From Amphibalanus amphitrite (lineage: Eukaryota; Arthropoda; Thecostraca; Balanomorpha; Balanidae), in NCBI RefSeq assembly GCF_019059575.1, contig NW_024882024.1, forward strand, positions 248,001 through 312,000: a DNA stretch of 64,000 nt, given 5' to 3'. The notes below the pieces were generated by a model. That model was not told where the DNA came from and ran no database searches. It saw only the letters and a program-made list of their open reading frames with translations. The number at the start of each line of letters is the position of its first letter. Within the stretch, counting starts at the first letter, position 1. A program made the position numbers and the translations under genes. This document shows, in pieces, positions 1 through 11,331 of the stretch.

Positions 1-18
1 TCGCCTGTCGGTCACTAG

Positions 19-450
19 CTATGAGTAGCTACTAGCTCCGATGGTTGTCCGGAAAGAGTCCGGACCGCTGAGTCCGGTGTCCGGAGACTGGATAGGCCGG
101 CTGTCCGGACCTCCGGGTAGACAGGGGAAATTTTGGGGCCTCCGGATGGGCAAAGGTGCAACTGATAGACCTCCGGGCGGACAGCTAAATTTTCGGATAT
201 TCCGACGGACAGCGAAATAACCGGCGGACAGAGGAAACGCCACCTGAACCACGAGCGGACACAGGAAAATTGTGAGGCTTCCGCATAACGGAGAGGAGGA
301 AGATGACCTACCTCTGAACCTCTGGACGGACAAATGGGAAAGGTTCGAGACTTCCCTGGGACAAACGGATACGGGAGCGGCTTGACTTATGTCCGACGAA
401 GACATCAGAAGTAACGGCCCTGATGACACGCGCCATGAGGAAGGCACTAA
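19..450. repeat. Degenerate minisatellite (CCGGAC/GGACAG-rich)
   Basis: Short motifs such as GTCCGGAC, GACCTCCGGG, GCGGACAG and AAATTTT recur with irregular 25-45 bp spacing, most clearly at 40-260. The long open frame on the minus strand here has no recognisable domain and follows from the repeat composition. It looks like an old, diverged tandem repeat. The left edge may extend beyond the window. Confidence 0.5.
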
Positions 451-2788
451 CTAACGCTCTTTGTAAAAGGACGGTTTTTAGGCTTTGATAATTTTGACGC
501 GTCAGTTGAAGATAAATAAAAGAACGGCTTGTATGAATACGCGTAATTTAATTGTTTTAATCCAACAGCCTCATCACCAACTCTACCTCCCGAAATCCTT
601 TTATGGCCACACTACCCAATGTGTCCTGGGTCACCATCACCTTTATCTCCATCCCGACGTGTCCACCATCACCTGTACTGTCTCCTGACCTCAGAGGAAG
701 GCCTCTGATCCATACATGTGCCGACAGCTCGCCGGCTCCCCGGAGATTGATACACATAACACAGATGGTGTGAATTATTGAGAGACAACGGCACCGCTGG
801 GGCTCCACGTTCCGGTGCCTCTCGCCTCGACATGTCCCTGCGGACAGGATACCTTCTCATGTATTTTCCATTTGTGTCGCTGGGGAAACTAAACAGGAAC
901 ATTGGTGCGAATTGGAGTGATGGAACGATTCAATTGGTAGTCTCAATTGAAGGGAAAAACAATGGAAGTTTGCTGCAGAGAACCGATTCATTTCGTGTAG
1001 AAACAATTTTCAGCAGAAGGTGAATTTCTAAGGTTTCTGAAACGCTATTTCAATGTATTCATATGGTACGCCTGATATCAAGACAACATGAATCATGGTT
1101 TATGCTATCTATGCTAATAGGTAATATTTAATTCAATTCTTAGTTCTTTTCTGATACCAACATTTGTAAAATCGTTTTGGAGACCTGAAGTCACGGGGCC
1201 AAATCAGGTCACTGTCAGTCAAAGTCACACTTTTAAAGTTGATCACCCATCGAGGTTATGGCAACACATAAAAGTGGCACAAATTTGATGACGACGATAC
1301 CATGTCTAGTCAGAACAGGGTGGCCGAGGCGGTTGTTGGAACCCCCTACCTTGCCATTTCGCCCCTTACTAAGCTATGTGCTTCGAAGAAGAAGAAACGA
1401 GCGTGTACACTGCTACGAGATGTAACGACTGATACCCGACTTCAAAATCTCAAATCGACGAGTGACATCTAAGGTTACGCCAAATGCCACGCCCACAAAT
1501 ACGAGTAAATCGTTTAGTGCAGTGAGTGGCGATCGTTTTGTGGCAAATAGGTAAATAGCTTCGTCAACAATGGCCAAAGAGCCGTGAATTTGGCATCATC
1601 GTGTTCCTCATGTAGTCGAATAATATACACTTGTTTGGGAAAGGTCAACATATATTTTTTTTACCTCCGGTCAAGGTCAGGTTGAAGTCACTCAGGTTAC
1701 GATATATTGGTCGAAGGAGATACCAGGCCATCCCTCTAATCAGTCGTTTCGGCAGTTTTTTTTTCTGAATCCATTGGTGGATTCTTCGGTCTCGCTAGCT
1801 CAGTTTGATCGATTGCTATTGATTTATTGACTACCTACTTATATAACTCTGTGACCTTAGTCACTTCATATATATGACGTTACGCAAAGTCAACAATGCT
1901 CAAATGCTGAATGAAAAAGTTAACCATCGGACCTTGTTTATGAAATGATCGTTTATGAAACCACCATTTCATGCTTCAGTTAGCCTTGTATTATTTCCGT
2001 ATTATATATTGTTATTTGCCTTATATTGTTTAATAACAGTTCCATATTTTCCACATTTATTTTCCTTTAATGATGAGGTCACGTACAATCGAACTGACGT
2101 CAGACGACGTGAAAATTCCGAGATATAGAAAATGTGCATATTCGGGAGTTTAATACGTTCTGTAAGCCTCAATCTTCTAAGAAAGATTATCTGGCATTGA
2201 GGGTGTCGCAAGATTGCGATAGTTTAGGACCATGCAGAGTTGTTCAGTGACCACGAATTGAACTATATGCAGGAGTGCCACAAGAACTGGCTTAAAGTTA
2301 AGGTCGTGTATATGCCAGCTTTTAGCTCTTCATCGCCAATGCGTTCTGTGCAAAGTGGAAAAGCGTTAGGAGGCACCCCTCAGCTATCGAGGATTAGCAT
2401 TGGCTTAGGACTTTGGTTTACAAGCGCGTTAATATGCAAAGTAAAAACAGGAAGTATCTGAATATGAGCACGCTACTCTCAACAAAAATGATCCAACGAT
2501 ACCCAATTTTCAGGTATTATCAGCATGAAATGTTCAAAGGTCAGTTCCATGACCGTCTTTTGTACCGTCTTTCGTCTTCCGTCTCTTGCCGAATATTTTC
2601 GTAAATATTTTTCAGCAAATATTTTTCATAGGAAGCTCCATTCGCACAATGCTGATGCGATGAGTCTCCAGATATTCCTCACCATTCTTTACACGCAGTG
2701 GGGGACGGGACGGGCCGTCCAGTCCGCAGAGGGGACGGGGAGGGGACGGGGAGGGATACAACTCGGCCCCGGCTGATGGATGCCCGTA
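451..2788. other. AT-rich spacer, no gene recognised
   Basis: Only short unrelated open frames are present. Isolated AGGTCA-like motifs at about 1190-1260 and 1660-1700 suggest eroded remnants of the TTAA elements found downstream. At 2700-2775 there is a short GGGGACGGG-rich patch abutting the next element. No RNA gene, satellite or conserved domain was seen. Confidence 0.5.
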
Positions 2789-2792
2789 TTAA

Positions 2793-3969
2793 CCCGCGCG
2801 GGGCTGGGGTCTCCAGCCGAACGCGCGGGGCTGGGGGGGGGGGGTAAATTTTACCCCCCCCTGTTATCTCCCGAACTAATGGTCCGATTTGGAAAATTCA
2901 AACGCCAATCGAAAGATCTCATCACGAACAACTAAAAACATGTACTTAATTTTAAGTTTGAGGTCAAGGTCAAGGTCAGGTCAAGGGTACAAATTGCAAG
3001 TTCCTACAGTATCGGCCTTTCACCGTAGTTGCCGAAGAATGGAGTCATGGACTGAGACTGATCTCCCAAAACGTGTTCTTAGGCTACCAAGACAATATTC
3101 GTTGCATACAATATCATTCAGAGGTCAAGGTCAAGGTCAGGTCAGGTCAGGTCAGGTCACCAAAAACAAAATATAGAAAAGGGCATGTGCGACACATGTT
3201 TTATGGGTCATTTTACTCATAGAATTCAATAGGCACACTCAATAAGTGATATGGACCACCTCTGGATGAATTTCAGGTCGAGGTCAGGTCAAGGTCAGGT
3301 CAAGAGAGGTCAAATTTTGAAGTTGGTTGCTAAGGCCTAAAAAGGTGTCTATCTGATGCAGTTTTTCACGGCGAGTCGAATGGTGCTATTTTCGTTTCCG
3401 TACGAGGTCTAGAACTTCCAAAAAAGTCATTTTTCAAAATTTTTGTGTGTCGTGACGTCATACAATTTTGAATAACTCCCACATTTTTGAACCGATTCTT
3501 CTAAAACTTGGTATGTAGGTACACATAGACCACTTCTCTGACATATATTCCGGTTTTTTCGATACACTCAAAATTTCGGATTTTATAGCTATTTTCCCAA
3601 AAAAGTCAGTTTTTTGGAAAAATTTGGGCCAAAATCCAAAGTTTTCAAAAAACTGAGATAGCCATTTGATAGACAAAGTAGAACTACGTATATCCTTTTT
3701 TGTTACGCCTTGATTCTTTTAAAAATGAAGATGTTAGCGGCGTTTGAACTTTTGCCGTTTTTGAGGCGAAAATGGCGAACATGACGTCACTAAAACGTCA
3801 ATTTCTCAAAAATTTTCCGACGGATTTCGCTCAAATTTTCAGGGAACGTGTCAAATTGATGTAAGAAAAGGTACTGAAAGTTTGGCGGCGCTGCGCGCCG
3901 CCGTTTTTAAGATATTGCAAAAATTCGCGAGGGGGGGTAAAATTTACCCCCCCCCCAGCCCCGCGCGGG
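2793..3969. mobile_element. Non-autonomous piggyBac-type element A (TTAA flanks)
   Basis: The 1,177-bp element is bounded by TTAA at 2789-2792 and 3970-3973. The ends are inverted repeats beginning CCCGCGCGGGGCTGG. Just inside each end lies a hairpin of a G run, GTAAATTTTAC, and a C run. The left tip has an extra duplicated copy of the GCGCGGGGCTGG segment. The interior has no transposase. It carries many AGGTCA direct repeats (about 2960-3005, 3120-3165 and 3275-3310) and TGACGTCA near 3457 and 3784. Its interior is related to elements B (same orientation) and D (inverted). TTAA duplication is diagnostic of piggyBac-superfamily transposition; mobilisation in trans is inferred. Confidence 0.85.
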
Positions 3970-3973
3970 TTAA

Positions 3974-4459
3974 ACGATCGGCGATGATGGCGGCGCGCGG
4001 CCGGCGCCGGAGGCCCGCCTCTTTATGGTGACCTATCTGGCCGTTTATGCAGATGAGCTGCGGGAGCGGCACCCTCCACTGTCGGGTTAAGTGGTGCTCA
4101 TAATCACCCCCCGACGACGACGGCGCAGCCAGGGGGACGATATGCGACGCGAGCGACGATAGGACGACCTGGCCAGACCGACAGAAAGTGAAGCAATATT
4201 ACGAGTGTGGGCTGTATCATATCATTGTGAAATACATGGGCTTGGAGAGGAACGATTGATATTGCTGTCACATATCGCTGGCAAACATAGGCATGTGTGC
4301 TTACCTTCCAAAGTGTGGCTCGGCATATCCAAGTGCAGTGTCAAAAGTTTGTTTTGCTATCAATTTTGCAACAATGCTCTGTATGTACATTGCTTATTGC
4401 GCTCCACATTGCGTGATTCTGTTATGGTAAGCCTTTTTTGGTGCGTTTGTGGGTAGCTG
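3974..4459. other. Spacer with short GC-rich patch
   Basis: GC-rich DNA at about 3975-4180 (many GGCGGCG and CGACGACG motifs) separates two TTAA elements. The remainder is ordinary sequence with no supported gene. Confidence 0.5.
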
Positions 4460-4463
4460 TTAA

Positions 4464-5606
4464 CCCGCGCCCCGTTGGGCTCTGCCGAGCAACGCGCCCC
4501 GTTGGGGGGGGGGCATTTTGGCCCCCCCCTAAGATCTCGAGAACCACGCAACCTAGCGACAAGCGGCAAACGGTGTTGGATAGCCCTATCAGGGAACTAC
4601 CTTGTGACCCAGTTTTATTGACCCAGGTCAAACCGATGACGTCACAGGTCAGGTCAAAGGTCCATTAATGCGTTGTAAAATCGAGTAAAATGCATTTCAT
4701 TGAAAATCATCGATAGGGAAATGTTCTTCAAACACATATTTTGCTATTTGAGGTCACTGATACCAGGTCAGGTCACAGAGGTCAGGTCACTGGGGGGTCA
4801 CAATATGAAAGTGTCGTGTGATACATGTTTTATGGCCCATTTTACATGACAAATGCGATTATGTGGGTCAGGCAGCCTTTGGGGCCAGCTTAGGTCACGT
4901 TTTGGTCAAGGTCAGGTCAAGGTCAGGTCAAGGTCAGGTCAAATTAGGTCAAATTTTAAAGTTAATATTTTTGCATAAAATGGATATCGAATCGATGCAG
5001 CTTGTCACGGGGAGTTCAATGGTGGTCTTTGTTTTGCCGTGCGTGGTCTAGAATCGCTAAAAATTGAGTTCAAAAATTTGACGTCATCATTTTTGAACAG
5101 TTTTTTCGCTATAACTTGGCCAAAAAACGAGATATCGATCTGAAATTTGGTATGTATATAGAAAAGCACAGGGACTATCACATATATTCCGTTTTTTCGA
5201 AATTCGGAAAAATTTTGGATTTTTTAAAGTTTTTCTAAAAAAATCAATTTTTTTAATTTTTTGGGCTCAAAAACCCAAAATTTTGGAAATCCCAGATAAC
5301 AGTTTTGTAGCGCCGCTTTTTGTCTACTACACCATATAAAGAACTTTGAAATTGCTTGATAACTGTAGATTTGGTGAGCGTTTCAAGATTGCATGTTTTT
5401 TGCTCATTTTTGCTCGAACATGACCTCAGTTTGACCTCAATAACTCCTGACCTAAGGTGACCTAAGACTTGAAATTTAGTGTGAAGGTGTCAAATTGATG
5501 CCCGGGAAGGTACTGAAAATTTGGCGGCGCTGCGCGCCGCCGTTTTCTTGCTATTCAGGAAAAACGACAGGGGGGCCAAAATGGCCACCCCAACGGGGCG
5601 AGGGTT
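4464..5606. mobile_element. Non-autonomous piggyBac-type element B (TTAA flanks)
   Basis: TTAA occurs at 4460-4463 and 5607-5610. The left tip reads CCCGCGCCCCGTTGGG; the right tip is its inverted relative with two additional bases next to TTAA, so the right edge is uncertain by 2 bp. A subterminal hairpin (G run, GCATTTTGGC, C run) follows the left tip, and a shorter version precedes the right tip. AGGTCA arrays lie at about 4640-4800 and 4910-4945, and TGACGTCA lies near 4636 and 5080. The interior matches element D in opposite orientation, including the TTTTGCATAAAATGG segment. There is no coding capacity. Confidence 0.8.
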
Positions 5607-7191
5607 TTAATTATTTAAATGCCCCTTAAAAGTTATCTGTTGAATCTTTACTGTGCCTCCAGCACCTTACATTCTACTCAGGGATAACATCTTTTTTTCT
5701 TAATGAAAAACATACTCTAAAGAATCCACGACATTGACGTCATTTACCCAGTGGAACTGGACAGCCGTATCATTTGACCAGTTGGCTGATTGGATGTGGT
5801 GCTGCCTCTGCCGTTCGGCTGGCAGGATATGACCGTCAGTTTCCTCCTCCCCGCCGCGTGGCCTTTGTTGTGTCGGCTCTGGCGGCGGCGTCCGACCCCT
5901 GCCGCCGCCGGCCGCGCTCCCCACCGCTGCAATTTAACCCCTCAAATTAACCCCTATATGGCATGATGGCTCTGCTGACTTACGCCTAATGCAAATAACC
6001 CGGCGGCAAAATCTCCGAGTAATTGGATACAGCGATATTTATTTGACAAGCCGGAATAAAAAATGCATCTGGGACTGGAGCCGCGGCCTGTGACAAGGGA
6101 AGGGGGAGGGAGGGCCGGCGGCGGCCCGGCACGTGGCGCTTGTGTTCCCTTTCCGGCGCCGCGGGGAGGAAGGGGAGTGGGGAGTCCGGACTGTCAGGGA
6201 GCAGTCCACTGGTGAAGAGTACCTGTCCACTCACTCGCCGACTACGTGCCATTCACCTGTCATCCACAGGTGAATCGGGCACCACAGCCGACGCAACAGA
6301 TAACAAAAGACGCAACAGAAGATGAACATGACTATCGCTAGTCTCCTTAGCAGGTGGATCAAATTGTTACTTATCGCGACCGTAAATATGTAGAAGTACT
6401 GGAGCAGCCATTTCATCCCGACTGCATGTGCTAAATTTGAATGTCTGACCCGACTGCAGGTGCTAATTTGACAGCTTAACTGTCCAAATGCGCTGCTTCG
6501 AAGTTCGATGCAATAACAAATTTCAATTAACAATTCATATTTCATATTTGTATGTGTAAAGCTATGGATGCGATAACAACTTGTTCGCTTTTTATCGCAG
6601 GAATGTAGTTTTTCGCAGCAATATAGGTACACCTACAGATGTTTCTGAGAGAAAAAAAAATGATCAGCTCAAGTGAATTTCACGGTAAAATGCGTTTAGC
6701 ACCAACATGCGGTCGCGCATTACTCTGTCCTCATGTCTCCTTGAGTGTCGATATTCCAGCGCTCTTGATCACTACAAGCACCTATCTGCATAAGTTCTTT
6801 CCCTTGCCTTGCACGTGTCCTGCAGTGTATCTCACAGCCTCATGCTCGGTGTCGCCGCCTGTAGCACCATGAACCGGCCTTTGTCTCTCCCCCTCCAAAA
6901 GGCACCTTTCGATACGGGCCTCACCATCCCCCCCCCACCTGATCCAACATCGGGGAGATATTAGCGCAGCGTGGCTATATCAACACGCACGATCGTCATG
7001 CTTGGCTATATCAACACGTGCAGCGATCGCCCTACCTGGAACGAAGTCTGCTTCAGCAGAGAGCCAACACGGTACCTACTCTGCATTGTTCTTTAATCTT
7101 CATGCAATAAAGATGTCATATTCATTTCATAGATTTCATAGATTTTATAGATTTCCTTCCGACCATGTCCTTTACATACACCTCTAGACAA
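5607..7191. other. Spacer with GC island at about 5800-6200
   Basis: The 5800-6200 part is CpG- and GC-rich (CGGCGGCGGCC-type runs) and contains short overlapping frames on both strands with no domain. The rest is AT-rich. No gene, satellite or transposon end was identified. Confidence 0.45.
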
Positions 7192-7519
7192 TTAACCCTC
7201 GCCGGCACAGGCCATTTTGCGCCCTTCGACGGCACAAGGGGGGGGGGGGTTGGTATGACCCCCCCTCGCGTTTGGCCCCTGATCGAGCTAGAGCTTCGCG
7301 GAAAAAACGAGCGTGTTGCCCGTCACGAGAGGAAGCCGATGATACCCAATTTTAAGGTCCTAGGTCATCGGGTGACCTTCCAGGTCAGCTCAATGACCCG
7401 AAAACCGGGAAAATCGGGACCTGTTAGAAAGTCGTAAAGTGTGACTGCTATGTGGTTTTCCTGGGTGCTGACACGAATATCGTGTTAGTTTTGATCAGAG
7501 ATGATGTCTTTAAGCTTAA

Positions 7520-8730
7520 CCCGCGCCCTGGTAGGGCTATTTTTTGCCCCCCTCCCCGTCCAGACTTTTCGATATATCTCCAGAACCACTGCGCCGATCG
7601 TCACCAAACTTTCAATACCCTCCCGGACATCAATTTTACACATTGTGACCAAAAATTTTTCCAAAGGCTATGATAGGTTGGCCGGAAATGACGTCAGAGT
7701 GACGTCATATTCTGCCGTTTTCGACCCAAAAAAGGGTTTCGCGGGAAGAGCTGTCAGGCCTATAGCTTTGCAAATACAGAAAAACGATTAAGACATAAAA
7801 GCTGTAGAATTGACAGGGCTACAAAACTGCTATCTCGTATTTTTGAAATTTTTGGATTTTGACCCCCAAAAATCAAAAAATAGATTTTTTTTAATATAAT
7901 AGCCTAAAAATCCAAAAAGCTTTTTGAATTTCGCAAAAACCGGAAAATATGTGATAGTACTTACCGCCTTCTATCCACATACCAAGTTTGAGATTGATAC
8001 CTCTTTTTTGGCGAAGTTATAGCGAAAAAAACGGTTCAAAATTGATGACGTCAAATTTTCAAACTCAATTTTTAGCAATTCTAGACCCCGTAGCGCAAAA
8101 CAAGGACCACCATTAGACTCCCCGTGACGAGCTGCATCGAATCAATACCCATTTTATGCAAAACTATCAACTTTAAAATTTGACCTTTTTTGACCTGACC
8201 TTGACCTGACCTTCACCAGAAAGTGACCTAAGCCGTACCTGATAGTCTTATAACCAACATCATTGAGTTGGAAATGAAAAATTGGCCATAAAACATGCAT
8301 CTTACAACCTTAGTACCTAAAGTTAGGTTCATGTGACCTGACCTGTGACCCTTGGTGACCTGACCTGTGACCTGACCTGGTAATGTCAGTGACCTCTTAT
8401 AGCAACATATGTACTAGGCAACTGACGCCCTATCGCTGATTCTCGACAAAATGCGTTTTCTTCGGTGTTATAGCGCATTCCCTAGATGACCCGTGAACGG
8501 TGAAACTTGACCTGACACCTGAAACGGTGAAATCTTTGACCTGACCTGTGACGTCATCGGTGACCCCGAGTTCAATGAAATTTGGTTTTCATTCACAAAT
8601 TTGACAGGCCTTTCGAACGCCGTTTGAATTTTGCGGATCCGTTCAGTAGTTTCGGAGATACGAGGGGGAGGGGGCAAAAAATAGCCCCCCCACACCAGGT
8701 CGTTATAAACAGACCCCACCAGGGCGCGGG
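7520..8730. mobile_element. Non-autonomous piggyBac-type element D nested in C
   Basis: TTAA occurs at 7516-7519 and 8731-8734. The tips start CCCGCGCCCTGGT on the left, with the inverted form CCACCAGGGCGCGGG on the right. The interior is an inverted relative of element B. It includes TGACGTCA near 7688, 7700, 8045 and 8551, and TGACCTGACC arrays (the AGGTCA complement) at 8190-8390. The right end still has the C-run hairpin; the left hairpin is degraded to short C runs. There is no transposase. Confidence 0.85.
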
Positions 8731-8811
8731 TTAAGTATTTAGACCAGGTCGGGTCAGGTCAGGTCAGGTCAACCGGGAGGGGTTGTGACGGGTATTCGTA
8801 ATACGTGTTAA

Positions 8812-9728
8812 CCCGGCAGTTGCTGGGGTAATTCGCCACCCACCGTTTGCTGGGGGGGGGGGCGTTAAACGCCCCCAGCCGATAACTCGAGAACCAATAG
8901 GCGCAGCGAAACGCACGAGGCGGCAAACGAAAGAACGCGACAAGACGCTTCAGATGAGTACTTTAAAGTTGAATTTTGAGGTCACAGGTCGGGTCAAGGT
9001 CAGGTCAAACACCTGAAATCGGGCTTTCAGTAGCATGGACTTCAGGACTTCGCAATGGGCGTCTCTCGTCGTAAACTCTGTCAAAACGGTGCACAATCCA
9101 TCATATAAGGCCTACAAGAGTGTCAGCTCCATGTAAGGGTCATTCAAGCATAGGTCAGGGTCAAGGTCAGGTCAATCGGGCAGGCACAATTTCCCGAAAA
9201 TCAAAACTGATATTCGCAGCCTGTGACACATGTTTTATGGGTAATTTGGGGCGTAGAACACGATGGTCGCATTCATTTTATCATATGTGTACGTGTTTGG
9301 CTAAAAAAGTTCAATTTATGAAATAAATGTATCATGGTCGTGAAGAAGTCACGAGAAATTGCCAAGATTCAGTTCAAGATTTTGGAAAATGCAGAACGAT
9401 AATCAATAATCGAAGATAGCCATTTGATTGTTCATGGTATTGGCAGTCTAATGGCGTTTACGGAATGTCTGTATGTCTATTCTGTGATTTTATATGATTT
9501 TTTGAACATATGCCGTTTTTGGTCGAAAACTCAGAAATCATGACGTCACTAAAACCTCGATATCTCAATAATTTTCTGACCTATTTTTTTGAAACTTTGT
9601 CACAATAAACTTCAATCAATTCCCTACAGGTATCCAAAATTTGGCGCACCTGCGGCGCGCCGTTTTTATGCTATGGCCCGGCGAAAAAGTGGGGGCGTTT
9701 AACGCCCCCCCCCCCAGCAACTCGCGGG
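8812..9728. mobile_element. Non-autonomous piggyBac-type element E nested in C
   Basis: TTAA occurs at 8808-8811 and 9729-9732. The ends are inverted repeats containing AGTTGCTGGGG, followed by a G-run/C-run hairpin around GCGTTAAACGC, present at both ends. The left end carries an extra duplicated TTGCTGGGG segment, the same kind of tip duplication seen in element A. AGGTCA arrays lie at 8980-9010 and 9150-9175, and TGACGTCA lies near 9541. There is no coding capacity. Confidence 0.85.
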
Positions 9729-11331
9729 TTAACCGCCTCTGACAGCTTCGTAACATGTTACGAAGGCACTAAAACTACTTCGTTAATGTTCAAATGGTTG
9801 CTAAATTCGAATTCAGCTAAAAAAAACTAGCCTAGAAACATGTAAAACTCGAAAAAGTGAGCCGAGGTCACCCGAGGTCACCAAAGGTCAATGACCTGAC
9901 CTGACCTTCAGGTGACCTTGACACCCACCCTAATGTATGGGAACAACATCAACTCACATGTTTGAACGTTTGAAACCACGAAAAGCTTGCAAACGCGCGG
10001 ATAATGCGAGCCGACATACGCCGAATCGCGATTCCGGCCAAACATGGTCTCGGAAGAGAGGTCACAGGTCAAAGGTCATTTAGGCCAGGGTCATGAAATT
10101 TTCAGGGTACAATTTTCAGGTCAGGGTCAATTTTTTCAAAATTGATCAATGCAAGGGTACTGAAAGTTTCGTCGCGATCGGCCGCTTTTTACGCGAGTTA
10201 TTCGCGGAAAACCTTAGGGGGGTTGCATCAACCCCCCCCCCTGTGCCGGCGAGGGTTAAATACCTAACGGATATAGAGCGCACATGTGTTGCATACGTAT
10301 TGCAGGGGTGGGTCAGCATATTTTTTTGGGGGGGAGAGGGTAGATGCGGGTCGAATAAAAAAGTAGAGTGGTCGACACAAGACGAACCATGTCATGGACA
10401 TTGGACAGGTTCATGGGTGGAGAACCTGCCCCGGCCACCCCGGCCGTGGCCGGGGTAACTTTCAGCCTACCCCGGCGCGGCCGGGGTAACTTTTCCACTC
10501 TTGTAAATCCTAAAAGCTGTCGCCATACGAGAACAGAAAACTGTCGTTTTTCGGGTGTTGACTGCCATGGGCGTAATACTGCAGATCAGGAAGGTATTTA
10601 CACTATTTAGGTACTCAACTTACCATGCGGTGGCGTTGAGCCCTAGGACCCGCGTGTGGTTGTCAATGCCAAGATTGCTCTCAAATCGTGTTCAGTTTCG
10701 AAAATTTGGCGCGCCTTCGGCGCACTTTTTTAGAACCACTGCTTGACTTCACTGCCTTCGACTGGCCTGCCACAAACCGCAACCATACCGTCAGGGCGTA
10801 GCCGTCAGGATGCTCATACACCGAGCGTCCGTCACGCTTCGAGCTCGGACTGTTGTAACCGGAACGCGTGCTCTCGCCACGCCGCGGAGTCCAACGCTCA
10901 AGCGATTGAGCTACGAGACCAGGACCGGTCGATATCCCTGGATAGACTCCCTGTTTGTCTTATAAGAGGTTGAGACACACAACATTGAAAAGACTGTGTC
11001 CCTGGATGTCAGTGACCCATTTTAGTGCTTTGGTTCGAACGTTCAATTTTCTCTGTAAAGCTCCTACGAGGTGAGCTGTCATCTTTTTGTAGCTATTTTG
11101 AGACACAATAAAAAGCTGAAAACGTAACATTTACTCATAATGACTCATGATAGGTATGGTTTGGATATGTTGTGAAATTGCATAAGTTTAAGTTAAAAAA
11201 TCACTTAAAAGAAAATCGCCTTTTCAATCATCGCCAACAATGTTATGAATGATACAATGTCGGATACAACGCTCACCCTTGAACAAACACAACGTCCATT
11301 ATTCCATTTCCATGGGTCAGAATAGGGGTTT

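Larger units (their letters stand above)
7196..10255. mobile_element. Non-autonomous piggyBac-type element C, host of two nested elements
   Basis: TTAA occurs at 7192-7195 and 10256-10259. The tips are inverted repeats CCCTCGCCGGCACAGG and CCTGTGCCGGCGAGGG. Subterminal G-run/C-run hairpins enclose TTGGTATGAC on the left and TTGCATCAA on the right. Two further TTAA elements (7520-8730 and 8812-9728) are inserted inside it, so its own sequence is only about 930 bp. The remaining interior has AGGTCA runs at 8740-8775 and 9870-10130. The nesting order shows that C is older than D and E. Confidence 0.85.

Noticed and set aside
1318-1350. GTGGCCGAGGCGG string resembling a serine/leucine tRNA A box
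   Set aside because: No B box, acceptor stem or anticodon arm could be formed downstream.
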